Below, piece by piece: positions 50,160 to 59,801 of a DNA stretch of 64,000 bases. Made by a program: the position numbers and the translations under genes. The stretch is taken from contig QNGE01001260.1 in assembly GCA_008508345.1 (NCBI GenBank), positions 1 to 64,000 of the forward strand, read 5' to 3'. The notes below the pieces were generated by a model. That model saw nothing but the letters and a program-made list of their open reading frames with translations, did no database searches and was not told where the DNA came from. Origin of the DNA: Paragonimus westermani (lineage: Eukaryota; Platyhelminthes; Trematoda; Plagiorchiida; Troglotrematidae). Every line of letters begins with the position of its first letter. Within the stretch, counting starts at the first letter, position 1.

Positions 50160-50700
50160 TCGGCCTTAGACCATCAGTTCCAGGCTGATGATGAAGAGTG
50201 GATTATTAACGTTGTTGTAACTTGTTCGTTTGTCCTACGAACACGTAAACAGACAACGGAATAACGCTCAGTAAGACGACGTATAACGGAACGACAGTCA
50301 ACGGTAACGAACAACAGAATGTGCAAGACTAGTTCGGGACTTCCCGGCCAACCCAACCACCCGAGGCTAACGTGTGAACACAGAGAGAATGCTGGCCTCC
50401 GGACAGAGTTCCTTTGTGTCACTCAACCCGAATGCAACACGGTCACAAACCAGATCTTATTTAAAGGGTTTGTGACCAATCAGAAGGTTAAATCAAAAGT
50501 GGACCAATGATGAGCCGATCAGTACAGTGATGCGCGTAGACGGGATGTGGGCATGTGAGCGTTGGGGCGCGTAGATGGGACGCCAGAGACTGGGCACAAG
50601 GATTGAAGGACGAAGTGGCGCATGACCGTGCCAACTATGAAGGTCACTCTCCAGTGTACTTTGTTGGCTTTTGTCGCACATTATTTTCGAGGAACTGGCG
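50160..50700 (-). repeat. Possible LTR / promoter region of an element
   Basis: Richer in GC than its surroundings. On the minus strand it has a TATA-like CTTTAAATAAGATC near 50455-50470, preceded by GATTGGTCACAAACC (a CCAAT-type box, inverted), and about 200 bp downstream a CAACAACGTTAATAATCC block. It ends GGCCGACCAC near 50160, a 10-mer also found at the end of LTR-like copy A (about 1105). No second LTR was found. Confidence 0.3.
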
Positions 50701-51947
50701 ACTTCCCCGACGGACGTAATCTGCGTTGGGTTCCATGTCATACAAGGGAGTTCAGCACAAAACTCTGCTGCGAAAGCGTCAAAACCACAATCTCAGCAGG
50801 TTTTCACTCACCTGGGTGGATGCTAGTACACAAGGGGGCCTATTCTACCACAGAGTTGATGGACAATTATCTGATCGGTCCCGTGCTAACTGGGGGCGTT
50901 CTGCCATTCTTAATGTTTGCAGTCCAGTCCAATAGTGTTTGAACTACCGGGCATTCTAAGTAAACCACTTGTTCTTCGCAACACCTCTCACTGCATGCAC
51001 TAGGTATCATAATCTTCAGTGTACAAGTGAACAATGATGCCACCACCTACAGTTCCATAACAAACTAATCGAATGTCTTGCTGCAAGTATACGGATTAAC
51101 TCTTGATGGGCCCAAATTCATCTAGTTACGGTGACCCTGTAAAAAGAGCACATCAGTATTTCGAAGCACAACGGTCGAAATACAATCATTAACTACCACC
51201 GACACACCACAAATCAATCCGTTGTATCGTCGCAGTCATCTTTAAAACGTTTTTTTAGTTAATTGAAAAAAACGAGTCTTAGTTGTTTCACTGTCATCAC
51301 GCGCGGTTGTCTTGGTTGGTTGGATGTGAAAAATGGACAAACTGTCTGTCATTGCTGGAAAACTACGGAATACGTGGTGGCTTTATTATTATTTTTTATC
51401 CATTCCCGAAAACCATCATCATTCTAAAACTAAATCCTTACGGAAAGAAAGGGTTTGAATATATACGAAGTGAATTAGGACATTTCAGAGTAACCAGTCA
51501 CGCAGACAACTAATTTTTGTTTCAAAAATATGGAGTGCATGCAAGCAGCTTGAAAGAGTGAGACCACATTACAAATTGGGGCTGGTGCACGGGAAGAGAT
51601 AGAACCCAATAGACACAGGTTGTTTTGAACGAAACAGTACAGTGAAAATTTTTCAGGGCGATGAGCACTTATAAAAAAATAACGTGCTCTTTCATCGCCT
51701 TGTAACTCTGTTAATTTCAGATAGTTGTTTTCACTGCGACGTGAATTTTGGAACAAACTTAACTGGCCATCATTTACTTTGTTGAATCAGGTATCTTCTT
51801 TACCTGCAATTACGACGGGATCTACACAGCGGACGGTTGATTGGCAAAAATGCAGAAATGCATATGTTAGCCGCATGTATTCTACAAGGTTAGTAATATT
51901 CAGTAGTTTTATGCGGCCTCAATATATAAACGTACCCTAAAAAGGAA
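50701..51947. other. Intron of FERM gene, nothing recognised
   Basis: The overlapping plus-strand frames at 50622-50942 (106 and 69 aa) show no domain. No exon was supported. Confidence 0.35.
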
Positions 51948-52137
51948 CATGCACAGTCGTACGCACAGAAAGTGTTGTTGTTGAGACCATGAGATTTTAC
52001 GTATCCAACAGTAGTTTTCGCATTGAGTTGAACATCACTCACATGCACAGTCGTTCGAACAGAAAGTGTTAGGTTGTTGTGACAATGACATTTTACGCAT
52101 CCAGCAGTAGTTTTCGCATTGAGTTGAACATCACTCA
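51948..52137. repeat. Tandem direct repeat, two units of 94-96 bp
   Basis: Unit 1 is 51948-52041 and unit 2 is 52042-52137; both begin CATGCACAGTCGT and end AGTTGAACATCACTCA, with about ten differences including a 2 bp indel. The unit end CATCACTCA is also the 3' terminus of the adjacent minus-strand SINE (TGAGTGATGTTCAACT), so the tandem array is an extension of the SINE tail. Confidence 0.85.
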
Positions 52138-52342
52138 CATTTGATCGCAGGGTTCTCATTCAGATAGACTTTCCAGCCAGCCTCTCTCGAAAAGAAGCAT
52201 TAGATTGGAGTTTCGTTCTCATTGAAGCCTGTCAGTAGTGCCTATCCTTGCCACGATCAGGATTTGTACTCTGGCCACGCTTTCATGAGGCGACCGTGCT
52301 GACCACTGCGTCATTGACCCGATTAGGCACGACCAAATTATC
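52138..52342 (-). repeat. tRNA-derived SINE, inverted partner
   Basis: Minus-strand copy of the SINE at 52387-52590. A-box region TGACGCAGTGGTCAGCACGG; the B box has drifted (GTACAAATCCT). It shares GAGGCTGGCTGGAAAGTC and ATCTGAATG with its partner. It is joined at its 3' end to the tandem repeats. Confidence 0.75.
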
Positions 52343-52386
52343 TTCGATTATTGTTAACAAGCGAAAGTGGTTGAGCGTTCAGATGT

Positions 52387-52590
52387 GATAATTCGGTCGT
52401 GCCTAATGTGAGGTCAATGGCGCAGTGGTCAACACGGTTGCCTCATGATTGGGATGGCCGAAGTTCAAATCCCGGCCGAGCCCTAATGAGAGTGAAACTC
52501 GAGTCTAGAGCTTCTTTTCGAAAGAGGCTGGCTGGAAAGTCTATCTGAATGCGAAGGCTGCGATCAAATATGAGTGATGTTCAACTTGAA
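52387..52590 (+). repeat. tRNA-derived SINE, best-preserved copy
   Basis: Contains a pol III A box in TGGCGCAGTGGTCAACACGG (52418-52437) and a B box GTTCAAATCCC (52463-52473). These are followed by a non-tRNA body with CTCGAGTCTAGAGCTTC, GAGGCTGGCTGGAAAGTC and a TGAGTGATGTTCAACTT 3' end. It is head to head with the copy at 52138-52342 across a 44 bp spacer. At least three other copies lie in the window. Such elements move with enzymes supplied by a LINE; which LINE is unknown, since this tail matches neither LINE tail seen here. Confidence 0.8.
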
Positions 52591-52669
52591 AATAAACCAC
52601 ACACCCGACTAGTCACAGTAATATCATGATGTGCTTTCTGAAGCTCTCTTAAATCGTTTTTGTTTTCAG

Positions 52670-52799
52670 GGTCCTCCTTCATAAATGGTTCAAGGTTGTG
52701 TACTTTAGGCGGTTACCAATCCAGGACATGCATATTTTGTTGGGGAACACATTTGTCTTCACCCGGTTTGTTAATAAGAAGCTCGTGTTGGGTCGTAAG
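52670..52799 (+). CDS. FERM gene exon, probable: first part of F2 lobe
   Basis: Bounded by a strong acceptor (TTTTTGTTTTCAG) and a GTAACT donor. In the frame of one base plus 43 codons it reads VLLHKWFKVVYFRRLPIQDM and HILLGNTFVFTRFVNKKLVLGR. The pattern F.(V/L)YFR..(F/L).P.D...L and an ungapped fit of TFVFTRFVNKKLVLGR to (T)RYLFVLQLKRDLLHGR agree with the start of FERM F2. It lies in the right place, between end of F1 and the EIGDYD exon. However, it requires two bases from the previous exon, whereas 38469 supplies one (or none), and it leaves none where 54112 needs one. So short exons are missing on both sides, or the assignment is wrong. A second frame is also open. Confidence 0.6.
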
Positions 52800-54111
52800 G
52801 TAACTTCAAAATATTATCTTTCGAAGATGTTATCTCAAAGCTCTGCTGAATGCAATGGGATAATTACATTATTGTTAAAGTTGGGATGAACTAATAGGCA
52901 TTTTATTCAAATCGATTAAGTATTGGAGCGAGGTGGGCGTGTCCGGGAGATTGGGTTTCTGCGATCACCCAATAACAAAGTACTAAACTCTGTCAATCAA
53001 TGGACTGCAATCAATGCAAGAGAAAGATAAACCAGTTAAATCGCTGACTTTAAATGACCAAGGCCTTGCCCAAACGATGGGCGTTATTTGGTTCGTATAA
53101 TAAGAACCGGGCACGAGAATAATTACTCCACAATAACCGCTCAGGCGCTAACCACTTTTCGGGAAAATGATGACAAGGTTTTACTGGCCAAATCGAATGA
53201 ATTATTAACTAAGCAGTGTGACACTGAAAAACGTGAAACTGAATTTACAGCAGCGTCCAAATGAAAGACCACAGTTTCCGTTTTCTGAGTGATTGTTGTG
53301 CTACTGCTTTCAGAAGTGTTTCGAGTTTCGTTCATGTTAGAGCTTGCTAACGCTACACTTCTTTGCTCGGACTTGGAACTGGTTTCGAGTCCAATGTCTG
53401 TGGATCTTAGAGAGCAGCTGAGGAGGTCGACTTGAAAACACAAACCCTGACATGGCATTCTGTTCTAATCACTCAAATTATCTGACTACTCAGGATCAGT
53501 CATAAGAATGCTTAAGATACTGACCCTGAAACCAACATTCTTCGTAGGTGTCATCATCGTTTGAACTCAAGAAGGATGTAATCTGGGAAGGTTTAAAAAC
53601 CACGATCCTCAAAGTTGGTAGTCGAAATTTCTGGAAGCTTGGTCACTAATTCTGCGATCATCGCATGCAATGGACACCCAAGCTATTCAATACGTAATCT
53701 TATCACACCTCTTTGGGGTTCGGGCCGAAATAAGCTGCGGTCCGTAAAACTGCGAAATGCCTGTTCAAAGCACTTTCAGAATATCCTCGATAAGTTTGAA
53801 CAAGGAAATAACCATCAATCCTACGTTGGCCCAATGCTGAGCATCTTAAAACATGATAATCACTACTCCACACTTTTAGGGCTGTAGCCAGTACGAGCTG
53901 GCAACGCGAGATAAACAATTTATCTTCACGCCAGCGAAGTGTGAGTCAACTGCTCATCTGCCATATATCACATTGGTATTCTTAAATTAATTTGTTATTA
54001 AATCATTGTCGCTAAAGTTGTTTAGGCATTCCTACCGTTATATTCGAAGTTATGAAGAAAACGAACTGTCTCAAAATAATAATAATCCTAATCGTTTTTA
54101 ATGGCACGCAG
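52800..54111. other. Intron of FERM gene with a possible missing exon
   Basis: A short exon encoding the 'C...A.LLA.Y..Q' part of F2 should lie here. The only candidate I saw starts at 53145 after CCGCTCAG and reads FRENDDKVLLAKSNELL. The lengths could be made to fit phase, but the sequence match is weak. A 90 aa plus frame at 53615-53887 has no domain. Confidence 0.35.
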
Positions 54112-54241
54112 CTGAAATTGGTGATTATGATCTATTGGCCGATTATTTGGGTGAACAAGGAACTTTGGCTGACTTGAAAATGTTCGCAAACGTGACCCCT
54201 CGAACAGAATCAAGAATATGCGACTTACACAAGACGTTAAA
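54112..54241 (+). CDS. FERM gene exon: F2 lobe with EIGDYD
   Basis: Acceptor GGCACGCAG, then two bases and 42 codons, then two bases before a GTGAGT donor. It reads EIGDYDLLADYLGEQG, then DLKMFANVTPRTESRICDLHKTL. The E(L/I)GDYD motif, the following aligned segment (Y.....L...+..P..........I.ELHK) and the ending HKTL are diagnostic for F2. The two first bases (CT) would complete an Ala codon if the previous exon ended in G, as in the usual QAE(L/I)GDYD. The terminal AA joins the first A of the next exon to give Lys. Extending the exon upstream of 54112 runs into an in-frame TAA at 54099-54101, which supports this acceptor. Confidence 0.88.
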
Positions 54242-55269
54242 GTGAGTGTTGAAGACGATTTATTATATTAAACCATCCCACTTCGTTTCATAAAAATTGA
54301 CCTTTATGTTACTCAGTAAGACAAAATCGAATGGCGTTCACTTATTCACTCCCAATTCTCTTCCATGCTTAAGTATTTCTTAAATAGTTTCCGTGTGGAT
54401 GAGCAATGATTCTTATAAGGCGTCCCTCTTGATAAGACAACCTTATTTTAGAATTTCAGTTAGTGGGGATGGCGGACTTCTTTTCGCGAAACAATCTCTT
54501 GAGAACGCGCACCTTAATTGTCAACGGGAGGCATAACAACACCCATGTACGATTAATTCATCCCTCGAGGGGGAGGGATCGTCGTCTATCTCAGGTCTTC
54601 GCAGGAAGTGATTCGGCTTTACATCGGGGATGGAAGAACTCTTCGTTACCCTAATACTGTTACATATTAGAAAGAACTGCCGTACTGGCCGAACTTATAA
54701 AAATGAAATTCGTTGTATCTTGTAGATTGCGCCGAATCCTTTTGTTAATGCTGTCTGAAATGATGGATGCACCGCATGAATTAACAAGGCGGGATGTTTA
54801 GTCCTGATCCATCTGGCATGTTGAAACTTCAAAAACGGTTATCGTCATGTGGACAGGGCTTGGTTAGTGCTTGAGATTTTTATCCCACGTACAACACAAT
54901 TGCACAGACCGAGGAGAGTAGTTATGCTTTATATTCAAGAACTGTGTTCCATGAGTGTATTCACTTCCCATGTTTTTCATAATTTCCCGAGCATAATGAC
55001 TGACCTCTTATGAGAGTGCTTGGAAGTTCAGACTGTAAGCGCCGGCCGCATTTTTAGAATTAACAAATGGTCTATGATATGGGTGTTATCATTAACGATT
55101 AGACCCAACCACACACTGACGACTTCTTACCCGGCAATTAGTAGATCAGTTTGTTGGCACCGGTGAGTAAAGTTCGGTCACCCACGGGTTCGTCTGCCTG
55201 TACTTACCTAATTGGATCGGAGTACAATTAAGAAACAGCACGTTGTTCTACCGCCTTTGCAGTCAGAAA
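54242..55269. other. Intron of FERM gene, nothing recognised
   Basis: No exon or element was supported. Confidence 0.45.
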
Positions 55270-55335
55270 TGTGGGGTTTGAAGGTCTACCGCAACTGAAC
55301 ACGCGGTGGCTCTTCAGCCGAGCTACTTGACCACT
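55270..55335 (-). repeat. tRNA-like sequence (SINE head or tRNA relic)
   Basis: On the minus strand TAGCTCGGCTGAAGAGCC resembles an A box and CTTCAAACCCC a B box, spaced about 30 bp. It does not fold into a full cloverleaf by eye. It may be a relative of the sequence at 25543-25622. Confidence 0.35.
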
Positions 55336-58300
55336 GATTGTTCCAGAACCTCAAATTTTGCCCGTTGTTGTGTCGTGCTTAACATACGTTATAAAATGAA
55401 CAAGCTGAATACAGTAGTCTGACTTCACTTAAAGTGAAAACTGCAGCATACACATTCACTGGATGTTGCATTTGGTTGAATAAAATGTAGGTAGAAACGT
55501 CCCACTGCAGCTGCCAAAAGTGAACAGCACTTAGTTTTCAAACAGTGGAAATAAACATTGCTTTCATTTGCAAGGTATACGAAGGACCTTCGAGTTACGC
55601 TCAATGGGTCTGACTGCCGTGGAAATGCTTGTTTGAGCAAACAGTCATTTGCAGAGCGGAAAACAACAATCTAATCTTCATGTAGAAGTCCCTGAATTTT
55701 TACAAAATTAGACAGCGCAGGAAGTACATGCTTAGCGGTCAAAATTCACAGGAAGCACGTCGGGTTTCATAGCTGCCACTTACTATGAATGCGTGGAACT
55801 CTCATTCACTACATTCACAAGGTCATCTGGGGATGCAGCTTAGGGTTTTGCACGCTTCCTGCAAATGCTTTTGTCACCTGCACTGATCTACGGGTCCTCA
55901 TGAGCCCAAGGAAATTAGATGATAACCGCGGGAACCACTGAATCTGGAGGTAATGAAGAATCGTTTAACAACGAAGGATATTTGGCTGTAAGGGAGCAAC
56001 CGCCTGTGAAATTCCGTGCTTCGTGGGGAACAGCAAGACCACCGTAAACCGCTTGCCTTGTTGAATGAAAATTCTTTGCAGGGCTGAAACAGTTTGTGAA
56101 GTTCCAGCTGCGATGTTTAGGGATTTTTATCATCTAAGTTGGCTTCGAGTAAGTTACTGTCAGCATAAACCATCGTATTATAAAGTTTCACAAGCGTAAC
56201 ACAATAAGCTTTATTTTGCTTAGTGTATTCTATGGCCTTGCTTTATGAAATCCTACCTAAACGACAAGGGGAATAACATACAGTTATGTCGAATCTTGTT
56301 GAAATATGGGGGATGTACGGTCTGTTTAGGTGTGAGAGAAGTGATAAATGGAAATAGGGGACTAACCCGTTTTAACTGAGTCGAACCAAGTGAACAGACT
56401 AATCAGCTGTCTGATCGAGCGATTTGTAAAATGAATAGGGTCGCGCTGATAACCACGTCAAATGTGAAATTTCTGAACTTCTGGCGTGGCTTCTTAGTTC
56501 ACCTGGCGGAGCACCTGTTATGTCTAAGGACCATATTTTTGTCGCTGTTCCGAATCCATCCGACGTCTGTAGCTTTTTTGCAACTGGACCACTCGAGAAG
56601 TTACAAAGCAATTTATATTCCTATGACAATTATTTGTGTAAGCTGTATTGCGTACGCAGCCAGATGGCCTTTGATCAAACAATTTCATGAGACAGCGGTC
56701 GGCATGAAATTTTTTTTATGCTGGCATATTTGTTGGGGTGGTTCATGAGACAGATTCGACTGACAATTGGAATTTTCATATTGGTCAAAGGTTTTTGATC
56801 AATGGCAAAATTCACCTAATATTGACTGAGTTCTGACAGTTTCCAAAGTTTCGCTTGAACTCGAAAAGAATTCGAATGTGTCGGCGGTAATCTTATAAGG
56901 TCGGCTCCATATTAAAAGATAGAATTAGCTTGATAAACATCGACGGGATTTTGTGCGATGACCAGTCAGTATTGCATAACTAGTTGTTTTGTTTAGCCGG
57001 TATATACCGTCGGGATCACCAAATTCAGTTCATTTCGCTCTTACTGAGTACCATTTACTGTTGCCTCCTTGAATATCACTTCTGTAGAAAAGGAGCAATG
57101 TGTGTGATGGTTGTGATTCGAGCAAAGCCTATCATCATCTCTTTGTCTGGCTATCAGTTAGTACTATTCTCGAGGAATACTGATTAAGAATAAGTGGAAG
57201 GCGTTGATTACTCCGGAACGCCTGAAAAGCGTTTGTATTAGGGCGAACTCGACTTTTCTGTAAAATCGTTGTTTTTATTGGGTGCTATTTAACATAGATG
57301 GCTTGATCCATTTCTGTCGACTACAAAATCCAATTAAACTTTTGTTGTCGAGGCAAACACCCTTAATCAAACTGCCTTGCTAACGCCGGTGAGTGTAAGC
57401 AGAATCTATATTTCCTTCATCTGATGTGAAGTGAACCGACGCTTAGATGACAGTATGTTTGCGTACCTGCAAGATAGGTCACCAACCAACATGTAATGAT
57501 GAAGTATCATGGGAGAAGCAGAAGTTGGACAAGTGTGAGTATGCCAACGTTTTTAACAATTCAACACAGCCTGCAGTCAGACCATGACCTACGAATACAG
57601 ACTTCAAACACGTTCAATATCTGAAACATGTACAGCGGTTAATACTCCTTGTCCCAAGTGCAACTGAATTTCAAGATTCCCCTTCGTTTTTTCACCCACG
57701 TTTGAATTTTCCACTTATGTATTGAATGTCAACTGTTCCCGCTCGTCCACGTAACACATTTCGCACTTCGCTGTCATAAGCAGACAAGGTGTGGCAGAGC
57801 ACGTACTGTCAGCTTGTTGCAGGTACGAAAGTCAGTAACGTCTTTGGTGACTAGACTGTAATGTAACAGACATTACTTAAGGGTGTTTTCGATTTTGATA
57901 GGTCTCTCCTGTGCTGGTCTCACATATGTACTAAACTTTTTCCGAGTAGGGATAGCTAGCACGGGTAGCAAATAAGTGAATGTTGATTTCAATTTCTGTA
58001 CAGGGTAGATGATTGACAGAGGAACCCTTAATTTAATGAGTCATAGCTACATTTTTTACAAATAGCGCGTAGAAAGTCCAGTTCATTTATACATCGAGCG
58101 AGTCTTGCCACTTGGCTGCCAGTCAATCTGACTACTGTTGGTTCATCTTTTAAGTTGTTCAAAAGTAATTGAGGTGGTAAATGGAGAAGGCGCGAATTTT
58201 TATTATCAACGTTCAACTTAACTTTTCATGAAAAATGGTAATCTTACTGAAGACACAATAGCTTTCTTCCTTATCAGCTGGACTAAGAACCATCAGCTTC

Positions 58301-59713
58301 AAGTACGGATAATCAGTAGCTCACTGTGTTCGGTTGTGAGGATTACAGTCCTTATATACTCCCGAAATTATTTGACCTTCCTATTGCGGTGGCGATTAGC
58401 GATATGCTGGACATTCTGTTGTAAAATTTTTAGAGCTTCGTCCTCAAATTTGATGAGAATAGCTCTCAGTTCAAACGTTGAATGTCGAGGATTATTCTGG
58501 TGGGATAATTCAGCGTTTGGCAAGCAGTACGAAAATGCAAAAGTCACCTTCCCTAGTACATCGCCGGTCAGTGTAAATTATAGGCAACTGTTGATGGTTC
58601 TGCTCGCATCTTTTAGTACGGTCAACTATTTGGATGCACAATAGTTTTTCTCAAGTATATGCTTCTACATTTCTGCTGGTATAATTTTTCTTGGATTCGC
58701 CGGATATCATGCGAACGAGTGGTCCATCACACGAACCATTCAGTGAACCAAGGTACGGTAATGCTATGGTTGGCCACACCCTAGAAGTAAGCACTTTTTT
58801 AACCTGCGACGAAATACATCATAAATACTAAACGTAAAGGACTGGAGATATTTTGTCGATGAGATAAATAATTCCCCAACACTTGTCCTGCTAAGTTGCA
58901 TCAGACTTATGTTGTATGGTACATCTTGTTGGGAGTTCATAGGACATCATATCGTTATTGAAGTAATAGTCTATATCAAACGGGTAGTGTAAACGTCAAA
59001 TGTTGAACAACCCAGTGCATTCATTCTACCATGCAGCTGACATTTTCGGCTTCCTTCTGCTCGATGTGATGTATTCTAGGAGATTACCTCTTTATCAATC
59101 GCAGTCACACCTGCGCCCAAGAAATTTGGGATGATAATTGAAAATCCCCGTAGAAATCATGTAAAACAATGTCGGTTTCAGCGAACAGAACGGTTTTCGA
59201 TAAATTCTCGTCTTAGTCTGGTACATTTGTATATCAAATCAAGTAACAATAAAGGAAGTTATTGATAAGAAATGTTACGACGATAAGGCAATTGGGCAAA
59301 ACACAAACATGACTTAGTTGTGGTTATGCTCACCAGGTTTTACGAAGTCAGTGAGTTGGGGGGGGGGACGGGATCGAAATACCTCGTGGGCTGAGTGTAC
59401 GTATTTGTCCGCGGTAATCCCAAGGTGTGAACGAACTGAATTTGGGATGTTGGTTGTATTCAGTGTCACAGACTCTTCTGAACATTCACACCAACCTGTC
59501 CTACTGAGACTCAGAGTGTGACGGTCTGATAATACGCTTTGAGTATACCTACCACGGATGGAAAATACTCGGAACACTGAGAGCACACAGGTCAAGAATT
59601 TGGTGAAGGTAATACCAGTTGCCGTGTTTAGTAAGCAACACTTCTAACTTGCTCACCATTATAACCGTACTTTTATAGTAGTGTGCACTATCCTTTTTCT
59701 AATCTCTCGACAG
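55336..59713. other. Intron of FERM gene, nothing recognised
   Basis: A 138 aa plus frame at 58228-58644 and a 105 aa plus frame at 56431-56748 have no recognisable domain and no splice support. A short G run is at 59358-59366. It ends in TAATCTCTCGACAG. Confidence 0.45.
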
Positions 59714-59801
59714 AGGTATGACAATGGAAGAGGCGGAAAATAAATTCTTGGACCACGCCTCGCGCTTCGAAACTTACGGAATTGAACCAATCTATGTTCA
59801 G
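59714..59801 (+). CDS. FERM gene exon: end of F2 lobe
   Basis: Acceptor CTCTCGACAG, one base plus 29 codons, phase-0 end before GTGAGT. It encodes GMTMEEAENKFLDHASRFET and YGIEPIYVQ. This fits (R)G.(T/S)..EAE..FL..A..LETYGVDPH, the F2-F3 boundary of FERM proteins. The ETYG form points to FRMD3/FRMD5-like or band 4.1-like members. Phase agrees with 54112-54241. The next exon should begin the F3 lobe (DH.G....LG); I did not find it before the right edge. Confidence 0.9.

Larger units (their letters stand above)
20036..59801 (+). other. FERM-domain protein gene (FRMD3/5- or band 4.1-like), partial locus
   Basis: Locus summary. Five strong or moderate exons and one probable exon, all on the plus strand and in FERM order, encode the N-terminal region, the F1 lobe and most of F2. 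FERM proteins link membrane proteins and phosphoinositides to the actin cortex; this is family knowledge, not shown here. Junction phases: exon 20036-20291 to 33590 is 0/0; 33697 to 38469 is 0/0; 54241 to 59714 joins AA and A into a Lys codon. The piece 52670-52799 needs two bases from upstream and ends in phase 0, while 54112 needs one base from upstream, so at least two short exons are unplaced. Introns reach about 13.3 and 14.2 kb and are filled with old mobile elements. The F3 lobe, C-terminal region, first exon and promoter were not found. The ETYG signature at the end of F2 favours FRMD3/5-like proteins over ezrin-type ones. Confidence 0.82.

Noticed and set aside
53145..53232. Candidate FERM exon (ALTTFRENDDKVLLAKSNELLTK...)
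   Set aside because: The acceptor and length would fit the phases, but the donor is weak and the distance from LLA to EIGDYD would be too long for F2. Kept only as a weak possibility.
54026..54111. Upstream extension of the EIGDYD exon to a TTTAG acceptor at 54025
   Set aside because: The frame has an in-frame TAA at 54099-54101, so the acceptor at 54111 is preferred.
56399..56611. WD40-like protein on the minus strand (TATKIWSLDITG)
   Set aside because: A single short resemblance with no repeat structure or splice support.
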